Shown here piece by piece: positions 1 to 8,758 of a stretch of 64,000 nucleotides of DNA. Under the pieces are notes generated by a model that ran no database searches, was not told the origin of the DNA, and saw only the letters and a program-made list of their open reading frames with translations. Location of the stretch: NCBI RefSeq assembly GCF_016518545.1, contig NZ_JACVTO010000005.1:1-64000 (forward strand). The letters are read 5' to 3'. Position numbers and translations under genes: made by a program. The DNA is from Pseudomonas sp. S30 (GTDB lineage Bacteria > Pseudomonadota > Gammaproteobacteria > Pseudomonadales > Pseudomonadaceae). Position 1 is the first letter of the stretch, and each line of letters begins with the position of its first letter.

Positions 1-135
1 CCGCCGGATAGTGGCTTGAGCCGAGAGATTGAGCGCACTGGCAACCCACTCAACAGGGATGTTCTGGGTAAAAGTGCTGAGGTCGGAGAAGTTGAAGAGA
101 TCGCCGAGGTCGAGCAATTGCTGCTGAATAGGCAT
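1..135 (-). CDS. IS4-family transposase, N-terminal fragment (continues beyond window)
   Basis: Read on the minus strand from the ATG at 135-133, the frame is open to the edge of the window and gives 45 residues beginning MPIQQQLLDLGDLFNF and running into SALNLSAQATIRR. This opening (a short leader, then the IS4 N-terminal domain with a putative helix-turn-helix that precedes the DDE core) is typical of Pseudomonas IS4-family transposases. The catalytic DDE core lies outside the window, so whether the gene is intact cannot be judged. Confidence 0.75.
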   Translation of the reverse strand, partial: MPIQQQLLDLGDLFNFSDLSTFTQNIPVEWVASALNLSAQATIRR

Positions 136-137
136 AA

Positions 138-171
138 AAAATCCGATACCAGGGGGCTGGTATCGGATTTT
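138..171. repeat. Perfect 15-bp inverted repeat in the IS leader
   Basis: The arms AAAATCCGATACCAG (138-152) and CTGGTATCGGATTTT (157-171) are exactly complementary around a GGGG loop. The hairpin sits directly upstream of the transposase start. It may act as a terminator shielding the transposase from outside transcription or as a translational block; hairpins in this position are common in IS leaders. It has A/T-rich flanks in both directions, so it could terminate on either strand. Confidence 0.7.
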
Positions 172-352
172 CTAGAAACCCTGGCTCGGACTCAAATGCT
201 TAAGTGAACAGCATTACGGCAACCTGCCGGGGTTTTTCTTTGCCAATCCCTGATGGACGAAGCACTTCCTGCTGCCTGGCCGACCCTGCCGGGCCGATGA
301 TGGACCTGCACTGATGAGTGCAATCCCATCTCTCGCTCCACAGGAAAATGCC

Positions 353-1129
353 ATGAACATCGAACGTACGTTGGAGTTCCTCGACCAATTCGAGCCGCTG
401 CTGCCACAACCCGCTGCACTGGTGGCCTCGGCCGGCCCGCCCGCCCCTGCCGACGATGCACCTCCAGCACCCAGTGGTAGCGACAAGCAAGAGGCCGGTG
501 TGGTCAAATCCCAATTGATCGCCTTCACCTCTGGGCTCGATAGCCAGTACAAGGATGCGGTCAAGTACTCCACCCAGCTGGCACAGATGGCCGCCGACAA
601 GAAGTTCGACCACATCAAGCAGCGCATGGAATGGTACGACGCCTACAGCGAGTCGCTGAAGATCCTGGGCTGGGTCGGTTCGACCATCAAGCTTACCGAA
701 TACAAGAACAGCAACCTGGAAATCACCATGGAGGAGGTGGCGATCGAGTTGCTGAAACTGGCAGCCGGTCCCAACGCAGCGCTTATCGCCGACCTGACCA
801 GCGCGACCATCAACGCACTCAAGCAGGACGAGAACGTGCTTTCGAAGCTGCAGATGTCTTCGAGCTCGGGCTCGACAGGCGCGTTCGATATCCTTCCGGC
901 ACTCCAGCATGAAGATGACGTGGTGCTGTACACCCACGCGATGGTATTCGAGCAGCATAAATCCAGCGGAGGTTTCTGGTTCTGGAGCTGGAAACTGAGC
1001 GATATGAGCCTGTCCCACGCCGCCAACCAATGGACACTCAATTACGACTTCTACAAGTCAGTCGAGCCGCGCGCCAAGAAGATACTGGGGCAAAGCACCG
1101 ACGCGTTCTTCGACTCGCTGAGCTTCTGA
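353..1129 (+). CDS. Hypothetical protein, first gene of a two-gene unit next to an IS
   Basis: The predicted protein has 258 residues from the ATG at 353, preceded by a good ribosome site (acaggaa). An upstream ATG at 314 would add 13 residues but lacks a site. No family is recognised. Visible features are a Pro/Ala-rich stretch at about residues 25-45, a mostly helical middle (about 55-155, with a hydrophobic run around LGWVGSTIKL and LLKLAAGPNAALIADL), a Ser/Gly linker, and an aromatic C-terminal part (GFWFWSWKL). There is no signal peptide. The next gene begins 20 bp downstream on the same strand, so the two are probably co-transcribed and their products may act together. The IS beside it suggests an accessory locus. 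Confidence 0.65.
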   Translation: MNIERTLEFLDQFEPLLPQPAALVASAGPPAPADDAPPAPSGSDKQEAGVVKSQLIAFTSGLDSQYKDAVKYSTQLAQMAADKKFDHIKQRMEWYDAYSESLKILGWVGSTIKLTEYKNSNLEITMEEVAIELLKLAAGPNAALIADLTSATINALKQDENVLSKLQMSSSSGSTGAFDILPALQHEDDVVLYTHAMVFEQHKSSGGFWFWSWKLSDMSLSHAANQWTLNYDFYKSVEPRAKKILGQSTDAFFDSLSF

Positions 1130-1149
1130 ACCCTCTCGAGACACTCTTC

Positions 1150-1779
1150 ATGGATGACTCAGCATATACCTTGTACCGAGTGGCAGGGGCGGTGGTGATC
1201 GCGCCAGTGCGCATCGCTTCACTGGCGCGTCAGGATGTACTCGACAGCCTCCTGCTGGCCCAGCTTTACGCCAACCAGCGACATGACCCCTTCATCGATG
1301 CCGAAGAATGGGCCAGAGCGTGCGTGACCAGCTTGCAGAAGATTCGCTGGTCGCTCACCTCGTCCGCAAGCAGTACGCAAACGCTGACCTCAACTTTCAC
1401 CCTCGAATCTCGCTTCACAGCCGCAGCCTCAGGCAGGCCATCAGCATGGATGGATGCCCTGGACGCGCTGTCGGCCGGTGCCAGGAAGGCTCTTCTGCCA
1501 TGGTGTACGCGGGTACACGACAGGCAGGTGATCGTGAAGTTGGCCGTGGTCAGAATCTGCAGCGAGGATCATTTCGAGATCAGGAGCTTGCTGGCGCATT
1601 GTCCGTCGCCACTACCGGCCCAATGGCTGGAGCATGTGCAGATGGCGTCGACGCGATCACCCGTGCCGACGCGCTCGAGTGACGTCAGCTTCAATCTGAG
1701 CAGTGATTACGCCGAAATGCGAAACAAGGTGATCCAGGCGCTGGGCACCCATCGAAGCTCGGAGATCGTCAGGCTGTAG
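1150..1779 (+). CDS. Hypothetical protein, second gene of the unit
   Basis: The frame gives 209 residues from ATG 1150 (MDDSAYTLYRVAG). An earlier in-frame start at 1030 would lie inside the preceding gene and is not preferred. The protein is soluble-looking, has no signal peptide or membrane segment, and matches no family I recognise. It has an Ala/Leu-rich first third (residues 10-40), a Ser/Thr-rich centre and a basic C-terminal part. It follows the previous gene by 20 bp and ends before a hairpin and a convergent gene. The ribosome site is weak, consistent with coupling to the upstream gene. Confidence 0.55.
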   Translation: MDDSAYTLYRVAGAVVIAPVRIASLARQDVLDSLLLAQLYANQRHDPFIDAEEWARACVTSLQKIRWSLTSSASSTQTLTSTFTLESRFTAAASGRPSAWMDALDALSAGARKALLPWCTRVHDRQVIVKLAVVRICSEDHFEIRSLLAHCPSPLPAQWLEHVQMASTRSPVPTRSSDVSFNLSSDYAEMRNKVIQALGTHRSSEIVRL

Positions 1780-1798
1780 CTAGGCTGTAAAGGCAGGT

Positions 1799-1826
1799 GC
1801 CTGCGCTGCACGAAAGGCGCGCAGGC
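1799..1826. terminator. Candidate bidirectional hairpin between convergent genes
   Basis: GCCTGCGC (1799-1806) pairs with GCGCAGGC (1819-1826) across a 12-nt loop, in the short gap between the converging genes ending at 1779 and 1842. There is no clear T-run, so intrinsic termination is only a suggestion. Confidence 0.35.
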
Positions 1827-1841
1827 CTTGCACACCCTAAC

Positions 1842-2450
1842 CTACCGCGCTTCAGCCTTGGTCCGCAACGCCTTCAAGGTATTGAACGGCGCATCCACCA
1901 CGAACTTGTTGGCCAGCCATGACGGCACGCTGCCGCCTGGCTCGGTGTGCACCTGGTAGGTCACTTCGGTGCTGTCGCCCTTGGGCACCAGCTTCCAGAA
2001 GCCTTCCACCTGGGCCACTCGCACGAAGCCTTTCTCCTCTGGCAAGTACTTGGGCTCGCCCTCGAGCTTACGCGTCAGGCTGCCGTCGGCGCCCTGCACG
2101 GTGGTCACGTGCAGGACCGAGTCGCGGGGCGTGACCGGCCAGGGCGTATTGAATTGGGTGTAGGTCCAGCTCTGATCGCCTTCATGCTTGAGCAGCTTCT
2201 GCGACTTGCACTCGTGCACCCAGGCACAGGCACCGGCCACGTCCTCCTGCAAGGCCCTGACCTTGGCCAGCGGCGCCTTGATGACCGTCACGCCACGGTA
2301 GGCCTTGTACTTGGAGCCGGCCACTTCGCTGAGCGACACCTGGATGCCCTCCTGGTCCTTGGCCACCTGCCAGTCCTCGGCCCAGGCTGCCGGCGCCAGC
2401 ATAATCCCTACTCCACACACCAGCATCACGCGCTTGATCGATCTCATCAT
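1842..2450 (-). CDS. Periplasmic START-domain protein
   Basis: The protein has 202 residues with a clear signal peptide (basic MRSIKR, hydrophobic core, AWA-ED cleavage at about residue 24), so it should be exported. The rest has the START/lipid-binding pattern of Pseudomonas proteins of this size: a DWQVAKDQEGIQV opening strand, the paired cysteines in CAWVHECKS, the aromatic TYTQFNTPWPV segment, PRDSVLHVTT and a C-terminal helix. START domains form a hydrophobic pocket; the ligand of this group is unknown. The start codon at 2450 follows AAGGAAC at good spacing. It lies 28 bp downstream of the cysteine-cluster gene and may share its transcript. Confidence 0.8.
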   Translation of the reverse strand: MMRSIKRVMLVCGVGIMLAPAAWAEDWQVAKDQEGIQVSLSEVAGSKYKAYRGVTVIKAPLAKVRALQEDVAGACAWVHECKSQKLLKHEGDQSWTYTQFNTPWPVTPRDSVLHVTTVQGADGSLTRKLEGEPKYLPEEKGFVRVAQVEGFWKLVPKGDSTEVTYQVHTEPGGSVPSWLANKFVVDAPFNTLKALRTKAEAR

Positions 2451-2478
2451 CTTGTTCCTTTTGTCGAAGATTCGAATG

Positions 2479-2739
2479 TCACGCCGCCGTCATGCGCTCC
2501 AGCCAGCCGATGATCCTGATGGCCTCGTCGCGATCGCCGCCGCAGACATCCGCCTCAGCCTTGAAGCCACCACAGACCTTCGGCCGTTCAGGGCTGCCGA
2601 ACAGCTCGCAGAGATACTCCATGGACAGGTGCAGGCAGCGCTCGCCAGCCGGCTTGCCATTGGGCATGCCAGGAATGGGCGAGCTGATGGATGGCGCGAT
2701 GCAGCATGCACCACAGCCCTCACGGCATTTCATGAACAC
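2479..2739 (-). CDS. YkgJ-family cysteine cluster protein (UPF0153)
   Basis: This is an 86-residue protein with the family's cysteine arrangement: CREGCGACC near the N terminus, then ERC, YLC and VCGGF. The conserved APSISSPIPGMP follows the first cluster. Such clusters are expected to bind zinc or an Fe-S centre. The function of the family is not established. Its length fits the short Pseudomonas members. It is likely the first gene of a small unit with the START-domain gene. Confidence 0.85.
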   Translation of the reverse strand: MFMKCREGCGACCIAPSISSPIPGMPNGKPAGERCLHLSMEYLCELFGSPERPKVCGGFKAEADVCGGDRDEAIRIIGWLERMTAA

Positions 2740-2839
2740 GACACTCCTGGTGCTTGACGGGACGGACGCCCCTGAATACTAACGACCCAAACGCCTGTTT
2801 GAAATTACCGGAGCGATGAAATCGGCGATGACTCGGTAG

Positions 2840-3346
2840 TCAGTTGCGAAATTCGAAGTCGAGCGCGGCGCCTTCCACGTCGCGGCGGCTGTCGTTACGC
2901 AGTTGCAGTTGCATTTCGTTGCTGATGAGCCTGCCGTTAAGCTGAAACGGACTGTCGTCCACGGGCTTGTCGGGAAACATGGCCGGCAGCAGCGGTTTGC
3001 GGGCGGTGGGCGCCGCGTTCACCGAGGGCTTGAGGTTCTTCACCATGTCTGTAGGCAGGCTCAGGTCGAGCTTGGCATTCGGTGCGGCCTGAGCAGTCGG
3101 CTTGCTGGCAGACTTGCGGCCGGTGGTCTTGCGCTTGGCTTTGCTGGCGGGCTTCTTGGCAACTTTGCTGACCGCCTTCGTCGGCTTTTTCGCCGCCGAC
3201 GTGCTGGCGCTTTTCGCCGGAGGCTGAGCCCCCTGGGGCTGAGCCGTCTCCGTGGCGGCCTGCGCCTGCGCAGCCTGCACCACTGTCCCGGTCCATCCAG
3301 ACAGGACAATACACATCATCAGAGCGAAGCGACGAAAAGCAGTCAT
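2840..3346 (-). CDS. Exported Ala/Lys-rich protein of unknown function
   Basis: The protein has 168 residues with an N-terminal signal peptide (about residues 1-25), then a low-complexity linker at about 26-90 built from Ala, Lys, Ser, Thr and Pro (many KKPT / AKKP / KAKRK blocks), and a compact C-terminal part (about 105-168: LDLSLPTDMV, PFQLNGRLISNEMQLQLRN, DFEFRN). The basic linker resembles the periplasm- or DNA-spanning tails that make automated pipelines call such proteins translation initiation factor 2, which is not supported. A possible role is envelope- or polymer-associated; this is inference. Confidence 0.65.
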   Translation of the reverse strand: MTAFRRFALMMCIVLSGWTGTVVQAAQAQAATETAQPQGAQPPAKSASTSAAKKPTKAVSKVAKKPASKAKRKTTGRKSASKPTAQAAPNAKLDLSLPTDMVKNLKPSVNAAPTARKPLLPAMFPDKPVDDSPFQLNGRLISNEMQLQLRNDSRRDVEGAALDFEFRN

Positions 3347-3406
3347 GGTGATCGCAAGCGTGGCATCAAAATGCCTATGCTCCCTGTAAAGCGCGGATCT
3401 GACAAG

Positions 3407-4849
3407 CTAGAAAAGCGTGTCTGGCGATTCGCGACACAATTGATGGGCCAGCAGACCCAGCGTCATGACGGCCCTTTGCGCCTCTTTGTTCCAGGGAATC
3501 CCGCAGTTGAGCCGAATGCAGTGGTTGAACTGCTCGGTGTTGCTGAAGATCAGGCCGGGCGCGATGCTGATGCCCTGCTCCAGTGCCCGCACGTGCAATT
3601 CCTGGGTATTGACGCGCCCGGGCAGGCTGACCCAGAGAATGAAGCCGCCCGTGGGCCGGGTCATCTGGGTACCGGTGGGGAAGTGTTGCTGCACAGCCAG
3701 TTGATAGGCGCTCAGGTTCTTGCGGTACTCCTGGCGAATGAACCGCAGGTGGCGATCGTAGCCGCCGTTTTCCAGATAGGCCGCCACGCCCATCTGGGTC
3801 ACGCTGCACGCCGAGTGCGTGGTGAAGGTCTGCAAGCGCTTGATTTCGTCCTGGTAGCGCCCCGGGATCATCCAGCCGACTCGCACACCGGGCGACAGTG
3901 TCTTGGAAAAACTCGAGCAGTAGATCACCCGATCCAGTCGGTCGAACGCCTTGAGCGCCTTGGTGCGGCCCTGCTCGAACATGAGCTCGCCATAAATGTC
4001 GTCTTCGACGATCTGGATATCGAAATCCGAGGCCAGGCGCAGCAACTGTTTCTGCCGCTCTTCGGGCATGGTGCCGCCCAGGGGGTTGCTCAGGCGCGGC
4101 GTGAGCACCAGCGCCTTGATCGACCACTGGTTGGCCGCCAGTTGCAGCGCCTCCAGGCTGATACCCGTCGAGGGATCGCTGGGGATCTCGATGACCTTCA
4201 GGCCCAGCAGGTCGGCCAGTTGCAGCAGCCCATAGTAGGTCGGCGACTCCGCGGCGATCAGGTCGCCTGGCCGGGTGAGCACCCGCAGGGACATTTGCAG
4301 GGCGTCGACGCAGCCGTGGGTGACGATGACCTCGCGCGGATCGACCAGCACGCCAGCATCGCGCATGCGGATGGCGATCTGTCGACGCAGCGGTTCGAAG
4401 CCGGGGCTGAACATGTAGCTGAAGGCGCGCGGGCTGTGGAATCGGGTGACCTTGGCGATCTGCTGATGCAGGGCGCGCACCGGCAGGTAGTCGACATGCG
4501 GCACTGCCGCGCCAAAGGGGAACACCCCATCCCGACGCGCCTCGGTGAGCACCTGCTCGATGATGCTGGCGCGGGTGACCAGCCCCGGCCGCTCGACCCT
4601 GGCGATGTCCGGGGTGGGCGCAGTGAGTGCGGGCGTCTGGTGGACGTAATAGCCCGACTGCGGCCGGGCGCGGATCAGGCCCTGGTCTTCCAGGTTGGCA
4701 TAAGCCTGCAGGACTGTGGCATGACTGACATTGAGCTGGGCGCTCATCTTGCGCACGGAGGGCACACGCTCGCCTGGCTGATAGACACCACGGCGGATGT
4801 CCTCGGCCAGCTGCTGGGCGATACGCTGGTACAACAGCAGGTTGGTCAT
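3407..4849 (-). CDS. MocR-type regulator: GntR DNA-binding domain fused to aminotransferase-like domain
   Basis: The chosen start, ATG 4849 (MTNLLLYQRIAQ), gives 480 residues, the usual length for the family; an upstream start at 4909 would add 20 unlikely residues. Residues 1-75 form a GntR winged helix (GVYQPGERVPSVRKMSAQL, then VSHATVLQAYANLEDQGLI). Residues 100-480 are a fold type I aminotransferase domain, with the PLP lysine in SSFSKTLSPGVRVGW and the DDIYGEL and ESPTYYG motifs. MocR proteins bind PLP as an effector or act on amino-group metabolites and usually control a neighbouring gene; no clear target lies next to it here apart from genes on the same strand. Confidence 0.88.
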   Translation of the reverse strand: MTNLLLYQRIAQQLAEDIRRGVYQPGERVPSVRKMSAQLNVSHATVLQAYANLEDQGLIRARPQSGYYVHQTPALTAPTPDIARVERPGLVTRASIIEQVLTEARRDGVFPFGAAVPHVDYLPVRALHQQIAKVTRFHSPRAFSYMFSPGFEPLRRQIAIRMRDAGVLVDPREVIVTHGCVDALQMSLRVLTRPGDLIAAESPTYYGLLQLADLLGLKVIEIPSDPSTGISLEALQLAANQWSIKALVLTPRLSNPLGGTMPEERQKQLLRLASDFDIQIVEDDIYGELMFEQGRTKALKAFDRLDRVIYCSSFSKTLSPGVRVGWMIPGRYQDEIKRLQTFTTHSACSVTQMGVAAYLENGGYDRHLRFIRQEYRKNLSAYQLAVQQHFPTGTQMTRPTGGFILWVSLPGRVNTQELHVRALEQGISIAPGLIFSNTEQFNHCIRLNCGIPWNKEAQRAVMTLGLLAHQLCRESPDTLF

Positions 4850-5001
4850 GGCGATTCTCGGGGCGCGGACGAATTCATTGTTCTTGTGCCACTGCAGTGC
4901 CGCTAGCATACCGGAACAGTTGCAAAGTGTACGGGGACAGATGAGAAATTAGTCGCCGTTACAGTTGCGTGACATCAATGAAACTCCAGCGCCCGCGACG
5001 C

Positions 5002-5814
5002 TCAGCGCGCCGGTGACAAGCGACCCTTGTCATCGGAGAACACGATTTCGACGCGACGGTTCTGCGCCCTGCCCCGCTCCGAGGCGTTCACGTCGACCGG
5101 ATACTGGTCGCCATAGCCCTGGACCTCGATGCGTTTTTCGTCCACGCCCAGGTCGACCAGCATGTCGGCCACCGACTGAGCACGGCTTTGCGACAGCGTG
5201 AGGTTGTCCTCGGGCGTGCCGGTACTGTCGGTATAGCCCTCGATGCGCACCACGCGACGCGGGTTGAGCTGCAGGAACTGCACCAGCTTGAGCACCGTGC
5301 GGCTGGCCGAGTTCTTCAACTGCGCCTCACCGGTGTCGAACAGCACATCCGACAAGGTCATCACCAGACCCCGCTCGCCCTGTTCGGATGCCAGGGCCGC
5401 GATCTGCGCCTCGACCCACTTGCCCTGCTGCTGCACGCTCGCCAGCTTGGCCTCGCGCAAGGCCAGTTGCAGACGCTGACGCTCCAGGTCGAGCTTGGTC
5501 AGGCGCTCCTGGTTCAAGGCCAGATCGGCATGCTCGCGGGCGATTTCACTGTAGCGCTGGCTGAGGTAGGCATAGTGGCGAACATCGCTGCCGGTGCCGA
5601 TATACCCGGCCAGACGCTCGGCGCGAGCCAGGGACTCGCCGGCACGGATCACGTCACGTGGGGCGCTGCGCAGCACGTCGGAGTCGTCCTTGACCTTCTG
5701 CAGCGCCGCCGAGGCGTCGGACAAGGCCGATTCGCTGCGCTGGCTGGCGCAACCCTGCAGGCCCAGTGCAGCCAGCAGGGCAAGCGCGGCGAAGGCGTCG
5801 TAGGCACGCTTCAT
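5002..5814 (-). CDS. OmpA-family peptidoglycan-binding lipoprotein
   Basis: The protein has 270 residues. It starts with a lipoprotein signal peptide ending in the lipobox LQGC (Cys about 22), so it should be lipid-anchored, probably in the outer membrane. Residues 30-140 are a long charged helical region rich in Leu/Arg/Glu/Gln, likely coiled coil. Residues 150-265 are the OmpA C-terminal domain (DVLFDTGEAQL, RIEGYTDSTG, NLTLSQSRAQSV, GYGDQYPV, NRRVEIVF), which contacts peptidoglycan. Its start overlaps the stop of the DUF4398-type lipoprotein upstream by 4 nt, so the two are translationally coupled and probably work together at the cell wall. Confidence 0.9.
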   Translation of the reverse strand: MKRAYDAFAALALLAALGLQGCASQRSESALSDASAALQKVKDDSDVLRSAPRDVIRAGESLARAERLAGYIGTGSDVRHYAYLSQRYSEIAREHADLALNQERLTKLDLERQRLQLALREAKLASVQQQGKWVEAQIAALASEQGERGLVMTLSDVLFDTGEAQLKNSASRTVLKLVQFLQLNPRRVVRIEGYTDSTGTPEDNLTLSQSRAQSVADMLVDLGVDEKRIEVQGYGDQYPVDVNASERGRAQNRRVEIVFSDDKGRLSPAR

Positions 5815-6164
5815 GGCTGCACCTCCAGCTGTTTGCGCAGGCGCTGAACCCGAGACTGAACCACCTTCAACTGTTCGTCGCTCTTGCGCGTCAGCACTTG
5901 GGCTTCGGCCAGACGGGCGTCCAGCTCGGCCTGCTCGGCGCGCATGCGCGCGTCACGAAAATCCTGGCTGGTCATGTCGACCCTGGCCCTGGACAGCTTG
6001 TCCTCGGCCAGCTTGAAGGTGTCCAGCTGATCGGTGGCACCGACTGCCCTGGCCTGTTCCAAGGCCTGTTCGGACAGGCGCATCTGCTCGTTCGGGGCGG
6101 GGTCGTTGGCGCATCCGGCCAGGCCGACGAGGGCCAGGAGCAGCATCAGGGGTTGGCTTTTCAC
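5811..6164 (-). CDS. Small DUF4398-type lipoprotein
   Basis: This is a 117-residue protein with a signal peptide and lipobox (VGLAGC, Cys about 18) followed by an almost entirely helical, charged sequence (MRLSEQALEQARAVG, LAEDKLSRARVDM, ARMRAEQAELDARLAEAQ), the pattern of DUF4398 proteins. The gene ends in an ATGA overlap with the OmpA-family gene. It begins just after the solute-binding-protein gene, so the three may form one transcript. A structural role with the coiled-coil part of its partner is plausible but inferred. Confidence 0.85.
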   Translation of the reverse strand: MKSQPLMLLLALVGLAGCANDPAPNEQMRLSEQALEQARAVGATDQLDTFKLAEDKLSRARVDMTSQDFRDARMRAEQAELDARLAEAQVLTRKSDEQLKVVQSRVQRLRKQLEVQP

Positions 6165-6173
6165 GCAATCTTC

Positions 6174-6995
6174 CTACTGTTTGGGGGCGTCTGCGGTTGT
6201 CTGCATCTGCGCTTTCCAGCGCTCGACATTGCGTTGCAGCACCCCTTCCGAGGCGCCGGAGACCGGCAATTCTGTCAGTTTTTTTGCCAATTGCCCACGC
6301 AACCAGGTGTCGTTGCAGGCCGAATTGTGCGACACCGCCAGGTACAGGCCCGGCCGATCGACCACCAGATCACGGGCGACGAGGTCGGCGCCCAACCCCA
6401 GGCTCTGGATCATGGCCATGCCCGAGTAGCGCCCCGCCAGTACATAGTCGACCTGACCCAGCACCAGTTTCTGCAGCGCCTGGGTCAGGTTCTGCGACGG
6501 CACCAGCTTGAGCTGGGCCTTGGCGAACGCCTCGAACGCCGGGGTGAGCCGGGCCTTGGCCGACACCGTACCCCGGTGCCTGGCCAGATCGGCCGGCCCC
6601 TCCAGCGCCAGCGTGGCGTCGTGTCGCGTCCACACCAGGTACTCGTTGAGTTGCAGCGGCGGATGAATGTAGTCCAGCGCAGTCAGTTGCTCGACCTGCA
6701 TCGGCGTATCCAGCAACAGGTCCATGCGTCCACTGCGCACTTCTTCCAGCGCTTGCTCACGGCGTCCGCTGTACAGCACCTCGATCTTGACGCCGAGCTC
6801 GTCCGCGACCTGGCGCAGCAGATCGACATTGGCGCCGATCAGGTGCCTGGGGTCACGCGGGTCCTGCCAGGAATAAGGGGGCGCATCGGGACTGCCGGTC
6901 ACCACCAGCCGCTCGCACTTGCCAGCCGCCATCGCCTGCGTGGCCATCAACGCCAATCCGCAGAGCCACCAGCGACCCACTGCGCACGACACCAT
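6174..6995 (-). CDS. Periplasmic solute-binding protein, family 3-like
   Basis: The protein has 273 residues with a signal peptide (cleavage around AMAA-GK, residues 20-24). The body matches the bacterial extracellular solute-binding family 3: VVTGSPDAPPYSW, DLLRQVADELG, GRMDLLLDTPM and GQVDYVLAGRYSG. No transporter permease or ATPase lies beside it, so it may serve a sensor or an orphan transporter. In Pseudomonas many such lone proteins are of unknown ligand. It precedes the two lipoprotein genes by 10 bp. Confidence 0.82.
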   Translation of the reverse strand: MVSCAVGRWWLCGLALMATQAMAAGKCERLVVTGSPDAPPYSWQDPRDPRHLIGANVDLLRQVADELGVKIEVLYSGRREQALEEVRSGRMDLLLDTPMQVEQLTALDYIHPPLQLNEYLVWTRHDATLALEGPADLARHRGTVSAKARLTPAFEAFAKAQLKLVPSQNLTQALQKLVLGQVDYVLAGRYSGMAMIQSLGLGADLVARDLVVDRPGLYLAVSHNSACNDTWLRGQLAKKLTELPVSGASEGVLQRNVERWKAQMQTTADAPKQ

Positions 6996-7019
6996 CGTCT
7001 ACCCCCTCACCCTGCCGCC

Positions 7020-7055
7020 AAAAAAAAGCCCGACCCTCGAACGAGGACCGGGCTT
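7020..7055 (-). terminator. Intrinsic terminator of the etfBA operon
   Basis: On the minus strand AAGCCCGGTCCTCG pairs with CGAGGGTCGGGCTT around a TT loop and is followed by a run of T (positions 7025 down to 7020). It lies 22 bp past the end of etfA, in the correct orientation, before the solute-binding-protein gene. Confidence 0.9.
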
Positions 7056-7077
7056 CTTTATAAGTGAAGCGACTGGA

Positions 7078-8007
7078 TCAGACCAGCTTTTCCAACTCCG
7101 GCACCGCCTCGAACAGGTCGGCGACCAGGCCGTAGTCGGCTACCTGGAAGATCGGCGCCTCTTCATCCTTGTTGATCGCCACGATCACCTTGGAGTCCTT
7201 CATACCCGCCAGGTGCTGGATCGCGCCGGAGATGCCGACGGCGATGTACAACTGCGGCGCGACGATCTTGCCGGTCTGACCGACCTGCATGTCGTTGGGC
7301 ACGAAGCCTGCGTCCACCGCGGCACGCGAAGCGCCGACCGCTGCGCCGAGTTTGTCGGCCAGGGTGTACAGATGCTTGAAGTTGTCGCCATTGCCCATGC
7401 CGCGACCGCCGGAGACCACGATCTTGGCTGCGGTGAGTTCCGGACGGTCCGACTTGGCCAGCTCTTCGCCGACGAACGACGACTTGCCGGCGTCGTGGGC
7501 TGCGGCGACCGCTTCCACGGCAGCCGAGCCACCCTCGGCGGCGACGGCGTCGAAACCGGTGGTACGCACGGTGATGACCTTGACTGCGGCGCTCGATTGC
7601 ACGGTCGCGATGGCGTTACCGGCGTAGATGGGTCGCTTGAAGGTGTCGGCGGACTCGACCGCGATGATCTCGGAGATCTGGTCGACGTCCAGCAGGGCGG
7701 CGACGCGTGGCAGGATGTTCTTGCCGTTGGTGGTGGCCGGGGCCAGCACGTGGGAGTAACCGCTGGCCAGTTCCTGGATCAGCGGTGCGACGTTTTCCGG
7801 CAAGGCGTGGGCATAGGCGGCATTGTCGGCCACCAGTACCTTGGCCACGCCAGCGATCTTGGCGGCTGCCTCGGCAATGCCGGCGACGTTCTGGCCAGCG
7901 ACCAGGACGTGGATATCACCGCCGATCTTGGCAGCGGCGGCCACGGTATTAAGGGTGGCCGGAGCCAGGGCAGCGTTTTCGTGTTCAGCGACAACCAGGA
8001 TAGTCAT
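7078..8007 (-). CDS. etfA: Electron transfer flavoprotein alpha subunit
   Basis: This is a 309-residue protein of the usual length. It opens with [16 protein letters not shown], and its C-terminal half has the FAD-binding signatures [56 protein letters not shown], and [20 protein letters not shown]. With EtfB it takes electrons from acyl-CoA and other dehydrogenases in the cytoplasm and passes them to ETF-ubiquinone oxidoreductase. It starts 1 bp after etfB ends, so the two are one operon, closed by the terminator at 7020-7055. Confidence 0.97.
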   Translation of the reverse strand: MTILVVAEHENAALAPATLNTVAAAAKIGGDIHVLVAGQNVAGIAEAAAKIAGVAKVLVADNAAYAHALPENVAPLIQELASGYSHVLAPATTNGKNILPRVAALLDVDQISEIIAVESADTFKRPIYAGNAIATVQSSAAVKVITVRTTGFDAVAAEGGSAAVEAVAAAHDAGKSSFVGEELAKSDRPELTAAKIVVSGGRGMGNGDNFKHLYTLADKLGAAVGASRAAVDAGFVPNDMQVGQTGKIVAPQLYIAVGISGAIQHLAGMKDSKVIVAINKDEEAPIFQVADYGLVADLFEAVPELEKLV

Positions 8008-8008
8008 T

Positions 8009-8758
8009 TCAGATCACCTTCGCTTCGTTCTTCAGCTTCTCGACCAGTTCGGCCACCGACTTGACCTTGATGCCTGCGCTGCGCGCGGCCGGTGCCTCGA
8101 CCTTGACGGTCTTGACCGAGGAGGCGGTGGACACGCCCAGCGCATCCGGCGTGACGGTCTCCAGAGGCTTCTTCTTGGCCTTCATGATGTTGGGCAGCGA
8201 GGCGTAGCGCGGCTCGTTCAGGCGCAGGTCGGTGGTGACGATCGCCGGCAGCGCCAGCGCGACGGTCTGCAGGCCGCCATCGATCTCGCGGGTGACGTTG
8301 AGCTTGTCGCCTGCCACTTCCACCTTGGAGGCGAAGGTGCCCTGGGCGTAGCCGGTGAGCGCAGCGAGCATCTGGCCGGTCTGGTTGTTGTCGCTGTCGA
8401 TGGCCTGCTTGCCGAGGATGACCAGTTGCGGCTGCTCCTTGTCGACCAGGGCCTTGAGAGCCTTGGCCACGGCCAGGGAATTCAGCTCTTCAGCGGTCTC
8501 GACCAGAATGGCGCGATCGGCGCCCAGCGCCAGGGCGGTACGCAGTTGTTCCTGAGCGGCGGTCGGGCCGACGGCCACGGCCACGATCTCGGTCGCCACG
8601 CCCTTCTCTTTCAGGCGCACGGCTTCTTCCACGGCGATTTCGCAGAAGGGGTTCATGGACATCTTGACGTTTGCAAGGTCGACGCCGGAGTTGTCCGCCT
8701 TGACGCGAACCTTGACGTTGTAGTCGACCACTCGTTTGACAGCTACAAGAACCTTCAT
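8009..8758 (-). CDS. etfB: Electron transfer flavoprotein beta subunit
   Basis: The start at ATG 8758 ([20 protein letters not shown]) gives 249 residues, the normal EtfB size; the longer open frame upstream to 8974 is not coding-like. Recognisable parts are [19 protein letters not shown], the AMP-site region [33 protein letters not shown], and the recognition-loop region [13 protein letters not shown]. EtfB pairs with EtfA and holds AMP. The gene is divergent from the ETF-QO gene that accepts its electrons, separated by a 538-bp control region. Confidence 0.97.
   Translation of the reverse strand: MKVLVAVKRVVDYNVKVRVKADNSGVDLANVKMSMNPFCEIAVEEAVRLKEKGVATEIVAVAVGPTAAQEQLRTALALGADRAILVETAEELNSLAVAKALKALVDKEQPQLVILGKQAIDSDNNQTGQMLAALTGYAQGTFASKVEVAGDKLNVTREIDGGLQTVALALPAIVTTDLRLNEPRYASLPNIMKAKKKPLETVTPDALGVSTASSVKTVKVEAPAARSAGIKVKSVAELVEKLKNEAKVI

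Larger units (their letters stand above)
1..220 (-). mobile_element. End of an IS4-family insertion sequence, cut by the window edge
   Basis: The window starts inside an insertion sequence. Its transposase reads off the left edge on the minus strand, and the sequence between its start codon and about position 220 carries a perfect hairpin and a run (ttaagtgaacagcatta, about 200-217) that I take to be near the element's outer end. The exact terminal repeat cannot be fixed because only one end is visible. The outer boundary at 220 is therefore an estimate; the identity rests on the transposase N terminus. Confidence 0.6.

Noticed and set aside
2903-4906. A 667-codon plus-strand open frame opposite the MocR gene
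   Set aside because: It is the antisense shadow of a well-supported gene in high-GC DNA and reads as low-complexity Gln/Arg/Leu sequence without a family.
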